Assembly (NCBI GenBank): GCA_018365455.1 | Contig: JAGZJZ010000009.1 | Coordinates: 114,678-178,677 of the forward strand | Length of the DNA stretch: 64,000 nucleotides | DNA from: Clostridiales bacterium | Lineage (GTDB): Bacteria; Bacillota; Clostridia; Lachnospirales; Lachnospiraceae | Reading direction: 5' to 3' | Shown here: positions 52,701-60,201 of the stretch, in pieces | Numbering within the stretch: the stretch's first letter is position 1 | How the letters are laid out: the number at the start of each line of letters is the position of its first letter | Notes under the pieces: generated by a model | Told to the model about the DNA's origin: nothing | The model's database searches: none | The model's input: the letters and a program-made list of their open reading frames with translations, nothing else | Program-made: the position numbers and the translations under genes

Positions 52701-54251
52701 CTACATTTCCCCTTTGATACATTTCTCAGAAAAGATGCAACCACCACAAGCTTCCTGTACGCTCCATTCGTCCTCATCAATTCCAATACACTCCATACAC
52801 TCAATATAGAAACTATCTTCACCAAGATCCGCAACCGTAGGATTTTCGTTTACGTTCGCCGTACTATAATTATAATAATTTTTACCTCTCGTAATTTTAC
52901 TATTCTCAAAAAACCATTTTCCTGGTTTCGGTGATATATTCACCATACGTTCTACAATCTTTCGTTTTGCACCTTTAAACTTTTTGCCTACCGGGGGAAG
53001 AATTACACTATGGTTTACATATTTATCTTCAGTAAAATTCAGACAAACATAGTCAGGTACTGAGGAATCCATGTAATGACATGGATCAAACATTTCTAAA
53101 TGAGCAGAAATTTCCGTCTCATCATTCACCTTCTCCTGACAAATGTCTAGCATAATCTTCCACAGATAATCTAGAAAGGAAAGAAAGGCTGTTTTACATA
53201 CCGTCATATAGATGAATCTGTCATCTACAATCGCTCCCCTGTAAGCAGCAACCTTACTAACATCGTCCGTGCTAAATGTATTCAATAGCTGATATTGACC
53301 ATCTACAGTTTGAGCAATTTTATTTATCCATTGTAAAGTATTCTGGTATATCCGGTTCAACATGTGAGTCTGTAAATCAGAAAGGTAATTATTATTTACA
53401 ATCTCACCATATTCCTCACAAACAATACCCACCAGATAATTTGCAATAGTCTTCTCGGTCTTCGTCCTGATGGAATCTGCCATATACTGATCAAATTCTT
53501 TTTTATCCACTCGCAGCTGTTCAAAATCCGAATCAACTAACTCATAACGCCGTTGTATATATGAAATCGCAAGGCCAAGCAGAATTAACTGCCAGTGCTG
53601 CTCATCTGCACCACTATCAGCATTCGGAAAATTTTGGGTTAATGCTTTCATCAATTCTATTTTGTACTCATTGATATTCAATTGGTGGGAGATATCATAT
53701 TTGGTCACAAACCCTTTCAGCGAGTCCTCCGAAGCCATGGCCGCAAACAGATTTTTCTTTTGTACGTCTTTCTTATTCGTTGTGTAAATATTCGTCTTCA
53801 GCCAGGTAACTGAATTCACAATATTTGAATAATTCATCGACTTGCGGAGTGCATTTCCAAGTCCAATATATGTTTTCATCTCATCAAGCGTTGGTTTATT
53901 AACCTTTGACTTTCTATGAATATAAAGTCTCGGAACTGCTGTCAACGTAGACTGAAGCATCTGAAGGCGTAGATACTGATAATAAAGATCTGTCGAAATC
54001 TCCTTTATATTCGGATTTGTCTTCGGATAATATTTCACCTGAATAATCTCAAATGTGCCATCCTCGAAAAATACATCCACATCCTCTAGATATTCTAAAC
54101 AGACATACTTTACTTGATTCTGAAGGAGACACATAATTGTAATATAATCCTGAAATAAAAATCCCCTAATCTTACTCGTTGCATCTCTATCCTTATCGCC
54201 ATCATACATGACTGATAATTTATCAAATTCTTCTTTCGTATACATACTCAC
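52701..54251 (-). CDS. DUF4297-type nuclease effector with Cys-rich C terminus (ABC-3C)
   Basis: A 516-residue protein whose first 75 residues carry a restriction-endonuclease-like pattern: GFLFQDYITIMCLL, then EYLEDVDVFF and EIIQVKYYPK, the G-FQ / E-D / QxK order of DUF4297 (Cap4-like) dsDNA nucleases. The middle part is helical. The end holds five Cys in a C-x2-C-x13-C-x2-C-x5-C arrangement (Cys485, 488, 502, 505, 511), probably binding zinc or an Fe-S cluster. In ABC-3C systems this would be the effector, activated by the ATPase. The start is probably the GTG at 54251 with AGAGGGGGAG upstream; ATG two codons later is possible. It follows the YhcG-type gene by 27 bases. Confidence 0.72.
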   Translation of the reverse strand: MSMYTKEEFDKLSVMYDGDKDRDATSKIRGFLFQDYITIMCLLQNQVKYVCLEYLEDVDVFFEDGTFEIIQVKYYPKTNPNIKEISTDLYYQYLRLQMLQSTLTAVPRLYIHRKSKVNKPTLDEMKTYIGLGNALRKSMNYSNIVNSVTWLKTNIYTTNKKDVQKKNLFAAMASEDSLKGFVTKYDISHQLNINEYKIELMKALTQNFPNADSGADEQHWQLILLGLAISYIQRRYELVDSDFEQLRVDKKEFDQYMADSIRTKTEKTIANYLVGIVCEEYGEIVNNNYLSDLQTHMLNRIYQNTLQWINKIAQTVDGQYQLLNTFSTDDVSKVAAYRGAIVDDRFIYMTVCKTAFLSFLDYLWKIMLDICQEKVNDETEISAHLEMFDPCHYMDSSVPDYVCLNFTEDKYVNHSVILPPVGKKFKGAKRKIVERMVNISPKPGKWFFENSKITRGKNYYNYSTANVNENPTVADLGEDSFYIECMECIGIDEDEWSVQEACGGCIFSEKCIKGEM

Positions 54252-54278
54252 GAATCATTTCTCCCCCTCTATTTGTAT

Positions 54279-55349
54279 CTACATATCCATTTTCTGTCCG
54301 TCTACATATATCGATGGATGCTGCATGGAAAAAATTTCTTTCTGTCTCTCAATCTCTGCTTTTAACTGCTCCTTCGTAGGCAAATAAGTCAGATATTTTG
54401 ACATAAACAATCGGTCATTATCATGAAGTACCGAATATCTGGCTATATCCTCATCAGTTTCTGAACACAATAAAATCCCAATGGTTGGATTATCACCATG
54501 CCCTCGCTTTAAATCATCATACATGCGCACATACATATCAATCTGACCTACATCCTGATGAGTAATTCTGCCCATTTTCAAATCGATTAAGACATAACAT
54601 TTCAGTTCGATATTGTAAAAAACGAGATCTAAATAGTAGTCCGAAGTTTCCGTTACAATATGTTGCTGACGAGCCACAAACGCAAATCCTCTGCCCAATT
54701 CCATCAAAAAATCTCTAATATGTGAAAGAATGGCAGATTCTAACTCTCCCTCTAAGTAAGTATCCTCATTTTTGAATCCAAGGAATTCTGCAATCACTGG
54801 ACTTTTGATTAATTCAAATTGATTTTTTTGAAATTCCGCGGTTTTCCGTTTCATTTCTTCAATTACAGCATCTTTTTTCGGAGTTTGAAGAAGTCTATGA
54901 TAATATTGCGTACTGATATTACGATCTAAGGTTCTTGAACTCCAGCTCTCGTCAACCGCCTCCTTCATATACCAATAACGTGCATTTTCATCCGTAACAC
55001 GGAGAAGACTCCTAATATGCGTCCAGTTAAGATTGTGAACGCACGCGTTCACAATCTGCTCATCGGGAAAGCACTGATAAAATTTGATGTAATAATGCAA
55101 ATTTCTTTTGGAATAATTTTTTCCAAACTCCTTTGTCAAATCGTCTGCCAATGCAGAAATCAAACCTCTACCGTACTCTGCACGTTCACTGCCACCCAGT
55201 TCCTGCTCTACAATTCGTTTTCCGATATTCCAATAGGTAAGTAGCATTGCCTTGCTAGAGGCGCTATAGGCTGCTTCTTGTCCAGAGGAAATAATACTCT
55301 TAATTTCTGAAATAACTGATTGGTATGGCGTCAAATGCTTTTCCATCAT
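54279..55349 (-). CDS. YhcG/DUF1016 PD-(D/E)XK nuclease family protein
   Basis: A 356-residue protein with the DUF1016 N-terminal part (about 1-180; TYWNIGKRIVEQELG and GRGLISALADDLTKEFGKNYS) and a PD-(D/E)XK nuclease-like C-terminal part (about 190-345). The nuclease motif is YLDLVFYN, then VLIDLKMG: an Asp followed by an (D/E)xK-like DLK. Members often sit beside restriction-modification or other defence genes. Here it is the first gene of the defence operon, with its own promoter and GAGGTGA before the ATG pair (55349 or 55346). Its role beside ABC-3C genes is unknown: a second effector, or a separate module sharing the promoter. Confidence 0.82.
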   Translation of the reverse strand: MMEKHLTPYQSVISEIKSIISSGQEAAYSASSKAMLLTYWNIGKRIVEQELGGSERAEYGRGLISALADDLTKEFGKNYSKRNLHYYIKFYQCFPDEQIVNACVHNLNWTHIRSLLRVTDENARYWYMKEAVDESWSSRTLDRNISTQYYHRLLQTPKKDAVIEEMKRKTAEFQKNQFELIKSPVIAEFLGFKNEDTYLEGELESAILSHIRDFLMELGRGFAFVARQQHIVTETSDYYLDLVFYNIELKCYVLIDLKMGRITHQDVGQIDMYVRMYDDLKRGHGDNPTIGILLCSETDEDIARYSVLHDNDRLFMSKYLTYLPTKEQLKAEIERQKEIFSMQHPSIYVDGQKMDM

Positions 55350-55376
55350 GTCACCTCGATTTCCTATAATAATTAT

Positions 55377-55405
55377 ATTTTAACGTGCTTCCCCTGTCAC
55401 ATCAA
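55377..55405 (-). promoter_or_regulatory. Promoter of the defence operon
   Basis: Minus-strand TTGATG, 17 bases, then TAAAAT, about 25 bases ahead of the YhcG start. Just upstream of it is a direct repeat GGTGTAGTA (two copies, near 55422-55440). Confidence 0.65.
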
Positions 55406-55494
55406 AGCTCTTTCAAAAATGGTGTAGTAGTGGTGTAGTAAACGCCTCTATCTACCATTGATTCTACTGGCTATTCCGGGACTTTTCAAGATAT

Positions 55495-56067
55495 TTACGT
55501 GACATCTTTTAATTTATAATTTTTGTCATCTAATCTAATCACCCTCATTTTAAGGTTATCCTGGTTCTTCACTAATAAATTCTTTTCCTTGCCTGCTTTT
55601 TTCTTGCCTTCTGCATTCTTAACTTTTTTATTCCTATCAGCTATCTTCTTACTTTGCTTCTTCCTGGACTCTGTCTTCTCAACTTCTTTACTCTTATCTG
55701 CTATCTTTTTACTTTGCTTCTTCTTGCCTTCTATCTTCTCAACTTCTTTACTCTTATCTGCTATCTTCTTACTTTGCTTCTTCTTGCCCTCTGTCTTCTC
55801 AACTTCTTTACTCTTATCAGCTATCTTTTTACTTGCTTTTTTCTTGTCCTTATCTGCTGCTGTCTTATCACTGCAAGTCTTCTTCTCCATATCTTTCAAT
55901 ATCTCTTTTGTAAACGTCTTAACCCTGCATTCACAATGTCCACATTTTCCGGATACCTTCGTTGCCTTCTTCACTTGTTTGAACGAATCCGCCCCATCAT
56001 GAACAGCCTTACGGACATCGTCGTAAGTAACCTTGAAGCAAGGACAGATATATTTTGTTTTTCCCAT
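55495..56067 (-). CDS. BFD-type [2Fe-2S] protein with Lys-rich tandem repeats
   Basis: A 190-residue protein. The first 60 residues match the BFD-like fold of bacterioferritin-associated ferredoxin: CPCFKVTYDDVRKAV and GKCGHCECRVK supply the four Cys ligands. In other bacteria, such ferredoxins reduce iron in ferritins to release it. The rest is unusual: about four tandem 20-residue units of the type KKQSKKIADKSKEVEKTEG, extremely rich in Lys. The start ATG overlaps the ferritin stop by one base (TGATG), so the two are translationally coupled. The tail may bind polyphosphate, nucleic acid or the ferritin shell; its role is unknown. Confidence 0.82.
   Translation of the reverse strand: MGKTKYICPCFKVTYDDVRKAVHDGADSFKQVKKATKVSGKCGHCECRVKTFTKEILKDMEKKTCSDKTAADKDKKKASKKIADKSKEVEKTEGKKKQSKKIADKSKEVEKIEGKKKQSKKIADKSKEVEKTESRKKQSKKIADRNKKVKNAEGKKKAGKEKNLLVKNQDNLKMRVIRLDDKNYKLKDVT
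55620..55850 (-). repeat. 60-bp in-frame tandem repeats in the BFD protein gene
   Basis: About four units of 60 bp, nearly identical in the middle two, encode the 20-residue Lys-rich repeats. The unit is a multiple of three, so copy-number change keeps the frame. Confidence 0.85.
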
Positions 56068-56579
56068 CACAACACCAATGACGGAGCCGTATAAACTCTG
56101 GCCGCCATCTCCGAATCAATCAGATAAAGACCCTTGGGATCTTCGCCAAACAATTTATATTTCTTAATCATGTCTTCCGCATTCTTTTCCTCTTCTCCCT
56201 GTTCTTTCACGAACCAGTCCAGAAACTGCATGGTACGGAAGTCCTTTACGGAATATGCCGCCTCATAAATTGTATGAACCAAGCCTGTTACATATTGTTC
56301 ATGCTCCAAAGTTGCCTGAAGAGGCTCTCCTGGATTTTGAAACTCAAACTCCGGCTTTTCCACTGCTTCGAAAGTAACTTTTGCACCGTTATTCTGCATA
56401 TACTGCATAAATAACAAAGCATGGTCCCGCTCTTCCTGTGCCTGAATCTTAAACCAGCTTGCATATCCCTCTAATCCGGTTTCGATAAAATAATTAGAAA
56501 AATCAAGATAGAGATACGCGGAATAAAACTCCCTATTAATCTGTGTATTAATCAGTTCTGCTACTTTTTTATCCAACAT
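56067..56579 (-). CDS. ftnA: Non-heme ferritin
   Basis: A 170-residue ferritin that oxidises Fe(II) and stores iron in a 24-subunit shell. The ferroxidase-centre ligands are visible: Glu17 in NREFYSAYLY, Glu50 and His53 in AQEERDHA, and the later Glu/Gln in WFVKEQGEEEKN. The length fits FtnA. GGAGG lies before the ATG at 56579. The promoter upstream has TTGTTT and TATAAT with 17-base spacing. The gene forms an operon with the BFD-type protein, whose start overlaps its stop, so iron storage and release are linked. Confidence 0.95.
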   Translation of the reverse strand: MLDKKVAELINTQINREFYSAYLYLDFSNYFIETGLEGYASWFKIQAQEERDHALLFMQYMQNNGAKVTFEAVEKPEFEFQNPGEPLQATLEHEQYVTGLVHTIYEAAYSVKDFRTMQFLDWFVKEQGEEEKNAEDMIKKYKLFGEDPKGLYLIDSEMAARVYTAPSLVL

Positions 56580-56610
56580 TTTGTTTCCTCCTTGATTCTG
56601 TTATGTGATC

Positions 56611-56639
56611 ATTATAGCACCTGCATCACTAAGAAACAA
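56611..56639 (-). promoter_or_regulatory. Promoter of the ferritin-BFD operon
   Basis: Minus-strand TTGTTT, 17 bases, TATAAT with TGC just ahead (extended -10). An AT-rich stretch upstream (GACAATAATAATTACATTG) weakly resembles a Fur box, about 11 of 19 positions. Confidence 0.65.
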
Positions 56640-56667
56640 TGTAATTATTATTGTCAATATAAATGCA

Positions 56668-56696
56668 TTACATTCAGTAACCAACTATGATATAAT
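56668..56696 (+). promoter_or_regulatory. Promoter of the MATE gene
   Basis: TTACAT, 17 bases, TATAAT with TGA ahead (extended -10). It is divergent from the ferritin promoter. Confidence 0.7.
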
Positions 56697-56775
56697 CCTT
56701 TTAATAATAATCAATTCCAATAGACATGAAAAGACAAACTAAAGCATTTGCAAATAAACTATTTCCGAGGTACTT

Positions 56776-58134
56776 ATGAGTAAAAATATTAACCTGTTAA
56801 AGGGACCCATTCTGCCCTCACTGACAAAATTGGCTTTACCTATCATGGCAACATCTTTGATTCAAATGGCCTACAATATGATCGATATGATCTGGATTGG
56901 CAGACTCAGCAGCAATGCGGTAGCTGCTGTAGGCGCTGCAGGCATGTATATGTGGCTGTCAAACGGACTCGCTGCCCTTGGGCGAATGGGTGGACAAGTA
57001 AAAGTTGGACACTCCTTTGGTGCCGGCGCGTACCAGACTGCCTCCGACTATGCCAAAGCAGCTCTGCAGCTGGGTATCTTCTTTGGCATTGCCTATGGGC
57101 TTGCCTCAATAATCTTCCATGTACCGTTGATTGGCTTCTTTAAACTAAACAGCCGACAGGTTGTATCAGATGCCCAGGTCTATTTAATTATTACCTGCGG
57201 CGCAGTTCTGTTCTCCTTTTTGAATCAAATATTTTCCGGAATAATGACCGCTATGGGAAATAGTAAAAACTCCTTGATTGCCACAACGGTAGGGCTTGCA
57301 TTAAATCTGGTTCTGGATCCGGTACTTATATTCGGCTTAGGTCCGTTCCCGTACCTTGGAGTTGCCGGAGCCGCCATTGCCACCGTACTCGCCCAGGCCG
57401 TTGTAACCTTGGTATTTCTGATTTTCGCATTAAAAGATACCGTTATCTTTCAAAAAATACATATATTATCCAGACCATCTAAACGGCATATGTCTGAAAT
57501 CATACGGATCGGACTTCCCACCTCCATACAGAGTATGATATTCACAGGCATTTCTATGATAATAGCACGCCTCATCGCAGGCTTTGGAGACACTGCCGTT
57601 GCCGTTCAGAAAGTTGGTTCTCAGATAGAATCCATTTCCTGGATGACCGCAGATGGTTTTGCGGCTGCTGTAAACTCCTTTGTAGCACAGAACTTTGGCT
57701 CAGGCAACATAACCAGAGTAAAGAAAGGATATGCAGTTTCAATGGGCGCTGTTACCGTGTGGGGCATCTTATGTACGCTTATTCTGATCTGCCTGCCAGG
57801 ACCTATTTTTCAAGTTTTTATACCCGACAAAAATGTATTAGGCATGGGTATCGATTACCTGCAGATCCTGGGTATTTCACAATTATTTATGTGTATTGAA
57901 ATTGCAACAGCAGGTGCATTTTCTGGCTTAGGCAAAACGATACCTCCCTCCGTAGTGGGTATTATTCTCACTTCAGCGAGAATACCGCTGGCACTGTTGC
58001 TTGCTGGAACCGCCTTAGGATTAAATGGAATATGGTGGAGTATCACAATATCCAGTACCCTAAAAGGAATTGCCCTGTTCATCTGGTTTATCCGGTATCA
58101 AAGACGTATCCAGAAACCCCTTCAGACAATTTAA
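56776..58134 (+). CDS. MATE family efflux transporter
   Basis: A 452-residue MATE exporter of the DinF/NorM-related group. The start is typical: LLKGPILPSLTKLALPIMATSLIQMAYNMIDMIWIG (helix 1), with GRMGGQVKVGHSFGAGAYQ after helix 2 and FVAQNFGSGNITRVKKGY in the second half. The substrate is unknown. GAGGT precedes the ATG, and a promoter lies about 80 bases upstream. Its 3' end overlaps the convergent LysR gene by 75 bases, an arrangement seen where the regulator controls the exporter or antisense transcription matters; which gene the LysR protein controls is unknown. Confidence 0.9.
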   Translation: MSKNINLLKGPILPSLTKLALPIMATSLIQMAYNMIDMIWIGRLSSNAVAAVGAAGMYMWLSNGLAALGRMGGQVKVGHSFGAGAYQTASDYAKAALQLGIFFGIAYGLASIIFHVPLIGFFKLNSRQVVSDAQVYLIITCGAVLFSFLNQIFSGIMTAMGNSKNSLIATTVGLALNLVLDPVLIFGLGPFPYLGVAGAAIATVLAQAVVTLVFLIFALKDTVIFQKIHILSRPSKRHMSEIIRIGLPTSIQSMIFTGISMIIARLIAGFGDTAVAVQKVGSQIESISWMTADGFAAAVNSFVAQNFGSGNITRVKKGYAVSMGAVTVWGILCTLILICLPGPIFQVFIPDKNVLGMGIDYLQILGISQLFMCIEIATAGAFSGLGKTIPPSVVGIILTSARIPLALLLAGTALGLNGIWWSITISSTLKGIALFIWFIRYQRRIQKPLQTI

Positions 58135-58968
58135 AAAAGCATTCACCGTCCCAGGCTTTCTGTCTTCTCCCAACAAATAGTAGATTATTCGGTCAGAAGG
58201 TCCCTCCTCGATCTCTCTGACCGCAATACCTCCCTTACTCTCCAGATTGTGAGCCACAGACGCCGGGACAATTGCCCAATTATCCTGCCAGAATAAGAAT
58301 TCCTCTAACAAAGACATTTTATCTAAAAACACTCTGGGCCTCACCCTGCTGTCAAACCAATAGTTATGCCACATATCATATTCCGGATTCCAGGGCATTC
58401 GAATCTGCCTGGTAACATCCAGCATAGAGGGATGCACCACTCTGGGATAATTTGCATTTTCAGCACAAATCAATAACATCTGCTCCGTGAATGCCGGAAT
58501 GGTCTCAACATTCGGTGAATACATATCATCAGAAATAAATGCAAGATCCACCATTCCACTTTCCACATATTCATATGCCTCCTGAGAATGAAGCATCCGA
58601 ACCGACATATTAATATCCGGATATTCTTTTAAAAATTTCTTATATACTTTTGGTAAAATGTAAGTACTGACGCTATCTACCGCAGCAATATTTAAAATTA
58701 ACGACCGGTCCAGCCTGGAAATATCTCTTGCCTCTTTCCACAATAATCTCCACTTTTTAGCCACCGGAATAAACGCCCTGCCTTCCTCAGTCAGTTCAAT
58801 ATTCTTAATCCCCTTTTTCCGAACCACCAAAGTATAACCCAGTTCATCCTCCAGTGCTTTCATTCTTCTGCTCAAAGCCGGCTGTGAAACAAAAAGCTTC
58901 TTTGCAGCCCTTGAAAGACTTCCTTCTTTTACTATTGTTAAAAATCCCTCTATCTCTAAGTTTGTCAT
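58060..58968 (-). CDS. LysR family transcription regulator
   Basis: A 302-residue LysR-type regulator. The winged helix-turn-helix (about 1-60) has LTIVKEGSLSRAAKKLFVSQPALSRRMKALEDELG, followed by the coiled linker and the two-lobed inducer-binding domain (about 90-290), with NIAAVDSVSTYILPKVYKKF opening it. I chose the ATG at 58968 (AGGGAATGG upstream); the frame could begin seven codons earlier. Its last 75 bases overlap the MATE gene on the other strand. The ligand is unknown. Confidence 0.9.
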   Translation of the reverse strand: MTNLEIEGFLTIVKEGSLSRAAKKLFVSQPALSRRMKALEDELGYTLVVRKKGIKNIELTEEGRAFIPVAKKWRLLWKEARDISRLDRSLILNIAAVDSVSTYILPKVYKKFLKEYPDINMSVRMLHSQEAYEYVESGMVDLAFISDDMYSPNVETIPAFTEQMLLICAENANYPRVVHPSMLDVTRQIRMPWNPEYDMWHNYWFDSRVRPRVFLDKMSLLEEFLFWQDNWAIVPASVAHNLESKGGIAVREIEEGPSDRIIYYLLGEDRKPGTVNAFLNCLKGFLDTSLIPDKPDEQGNSF

Positions 58969-59046
58969 AATACCATTCCCTATTTTCATTATAAGAAGCG
59001 CTGGCTTATCCTGTTCTTACCGAAAATTACCAAAATTCATAAATTG

Positions 59047-59955
59047 TTATCGTTTACAAAGTAATATATTGTTAACTTGTTCCGTTATATATATTTCATT
59101 TTCCAAGACTTTAAGTTTGTAGCTCTCAATAATTTTTCTGTCATGTTTCTTTAATAATTCATCAAATCCATAGGCAGTATCCTTTTTCTTTGGAAACCGA
59201 ATAGAACTGTCAAAAGATTTCACAAACTTAAGCCCAGCTTCTAAGCTTATCTGTTTCCATTCTTCCTTTGTATAAAACTTAATATGACCATCTTTTTTGA
59301 GCTGCATATATTCGTCCACAAACTGACTGGTATCATCAGCATTCGGTGCCGGGTCTGAAATAAACAAAAAGCCTCCTGATTTTAAAACACGGCTTACTTC
59401 TGATATACTTTTCTGTATATCAGGAAAATGATGCAGCGCATATCTCGAAACAACCATGTCAAATTCACTGTCATCAAACGGAAAGTTAACACCATCATAA
59501 GTGATAAAGTTAATATTACTAATCCTTTGTTTTTCAGCCTTAACCCTATTAATCTCTAATGCTTTTTCTACAATATCTAATCCAAATATAAATGCATTTG
59601 GATATTTCTCCGCAATAGAAAAAGCCAAATAACCGCTTCCGGTTCCCAGATCTAAAATCTTCATTCCAGATTTAATCGGTAAAAATTCAAGAATTAATTT
59701 TAAATGTTGCTCATCTTGTTTCTGTTTATTATAAAAATCTCCAGAAGAAAAACTATTCTCAAATGCCTGCTTGGTGGCAACAATACTACTCTCAATTGCC
59801 TGCTTAGCGGCAACAATACTATTCACTTTCCCCTGCTTTGCGGCAACAATACTACTCTCAATCGCCTGCTTTGCGGCAACAATACTATTCGCTTTCCCCC
59901 GCTTTGCATCCTCTATACTATTTTTATTTTCTATCATAATCATCTCACTTTCCAT
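59047..59955 (-). CDS. Class I SAM-dependent methyltransferase with N-terminal 11-residue repeats
   Basis: The catalytic part (about 75-250) is a UbiE/Methyltransf_11-type domain: motif I ILDLGTGSGYLAFSIAE, FGLDIVEKALEINR, YDGVNFPFDDSEFDMVVSRYALHHFPDIQ and later KSGGFLFISDP. The substrate cannot be told. The N-terminal 65 residues are five units of 11 residues related to NSIVAAKQAIE (alternating with SSIVAAKQGKV), an amphipathic helix pattern unlike ordinary members. DNA of this part is repetitive in 33/66-bp steps. The start is uncertain: ATGs at 59955, 59943 and 59937 are all possible. Neighbours (LysR, MATE) do not show its role. Confidence 0.75.
   Translation of the reverse strand: MESEMIMIENKNSIEDAKRGKANSIVAAKQAIESSIVAAKQGKVNSIVAAKQAIESSIVATKQAFENSFSSGDFYNKQKQDEQHLKLILEFLPIKSGMKILDLGTGSGYLAFSIAEKYPNAFIFGLDIVEKALEINRVKAEKQRISNINFITYDGVNFPFDDSEFDMVVSRYALHHFPDIQKSISEVSRVLKSGGFLFISDPAPNADDTSQFVDEYMQLKKDGHIKFYTKEEWKQISLEAGLKFVKSFDSSIRFPKKKDTAYGFDELLKKHDRKIIESYKLKVLENEIYITEQVNNILLCKR
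59750..59925 (-). repeat. 33/66-bp in-frame tandem repeats in the methyltransferase gene
   Basis: About five 33-bp units, with alternate units most alike so that the clearest repeat is 66 bp. They encode the 11-residue repeats at the N terminus. Because the unit is a multiple of three, all frames on both strands stay open over this stretch. Confidence 0.85.
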
Positions 59956-60201
59956 TATAAAAATAATATTTTAATAAATTATAAATATAAGCGGACAACC
60001 TTATGAGTAATATATTGAATATTTATAATTCTAAAATAATATTCCATGCCGCTCTATAAAATCAATTTTACTTATAATCTATATATAAATATTTATTTAT
60101 ATTTTAGCTCTAAAATAAGCATTTTACAACCTCAAAGAATCCTCTTACAATTATACCAAGAAGCAATGACACAAATTACAATACAATGAAAGGATCTTAC
60201 C

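Noticed and set aside
55410..55494. Short minus-strand reading frame ending in a Tyr/Thr-rich tail between the BFD and YhcG genes, as a recombinase remnant
   Set aside because: Too short for any assignment; the direct GGTGTAGTA repeat alone does not show an attachment site.
55523..56094. Leu/Phe-rich plus-strand ORFs opposite the BFD gene
   Set aside because: They are mirror readings of the Lys-rich repeats; the 60-bp unit keeps every frame open.
59704..60006. Plus-strand repetitive ORFs opposite the methyltransferase
   Set aside because: Open only because the 33-bp repeats lack stops in any frame; no ribosome site.
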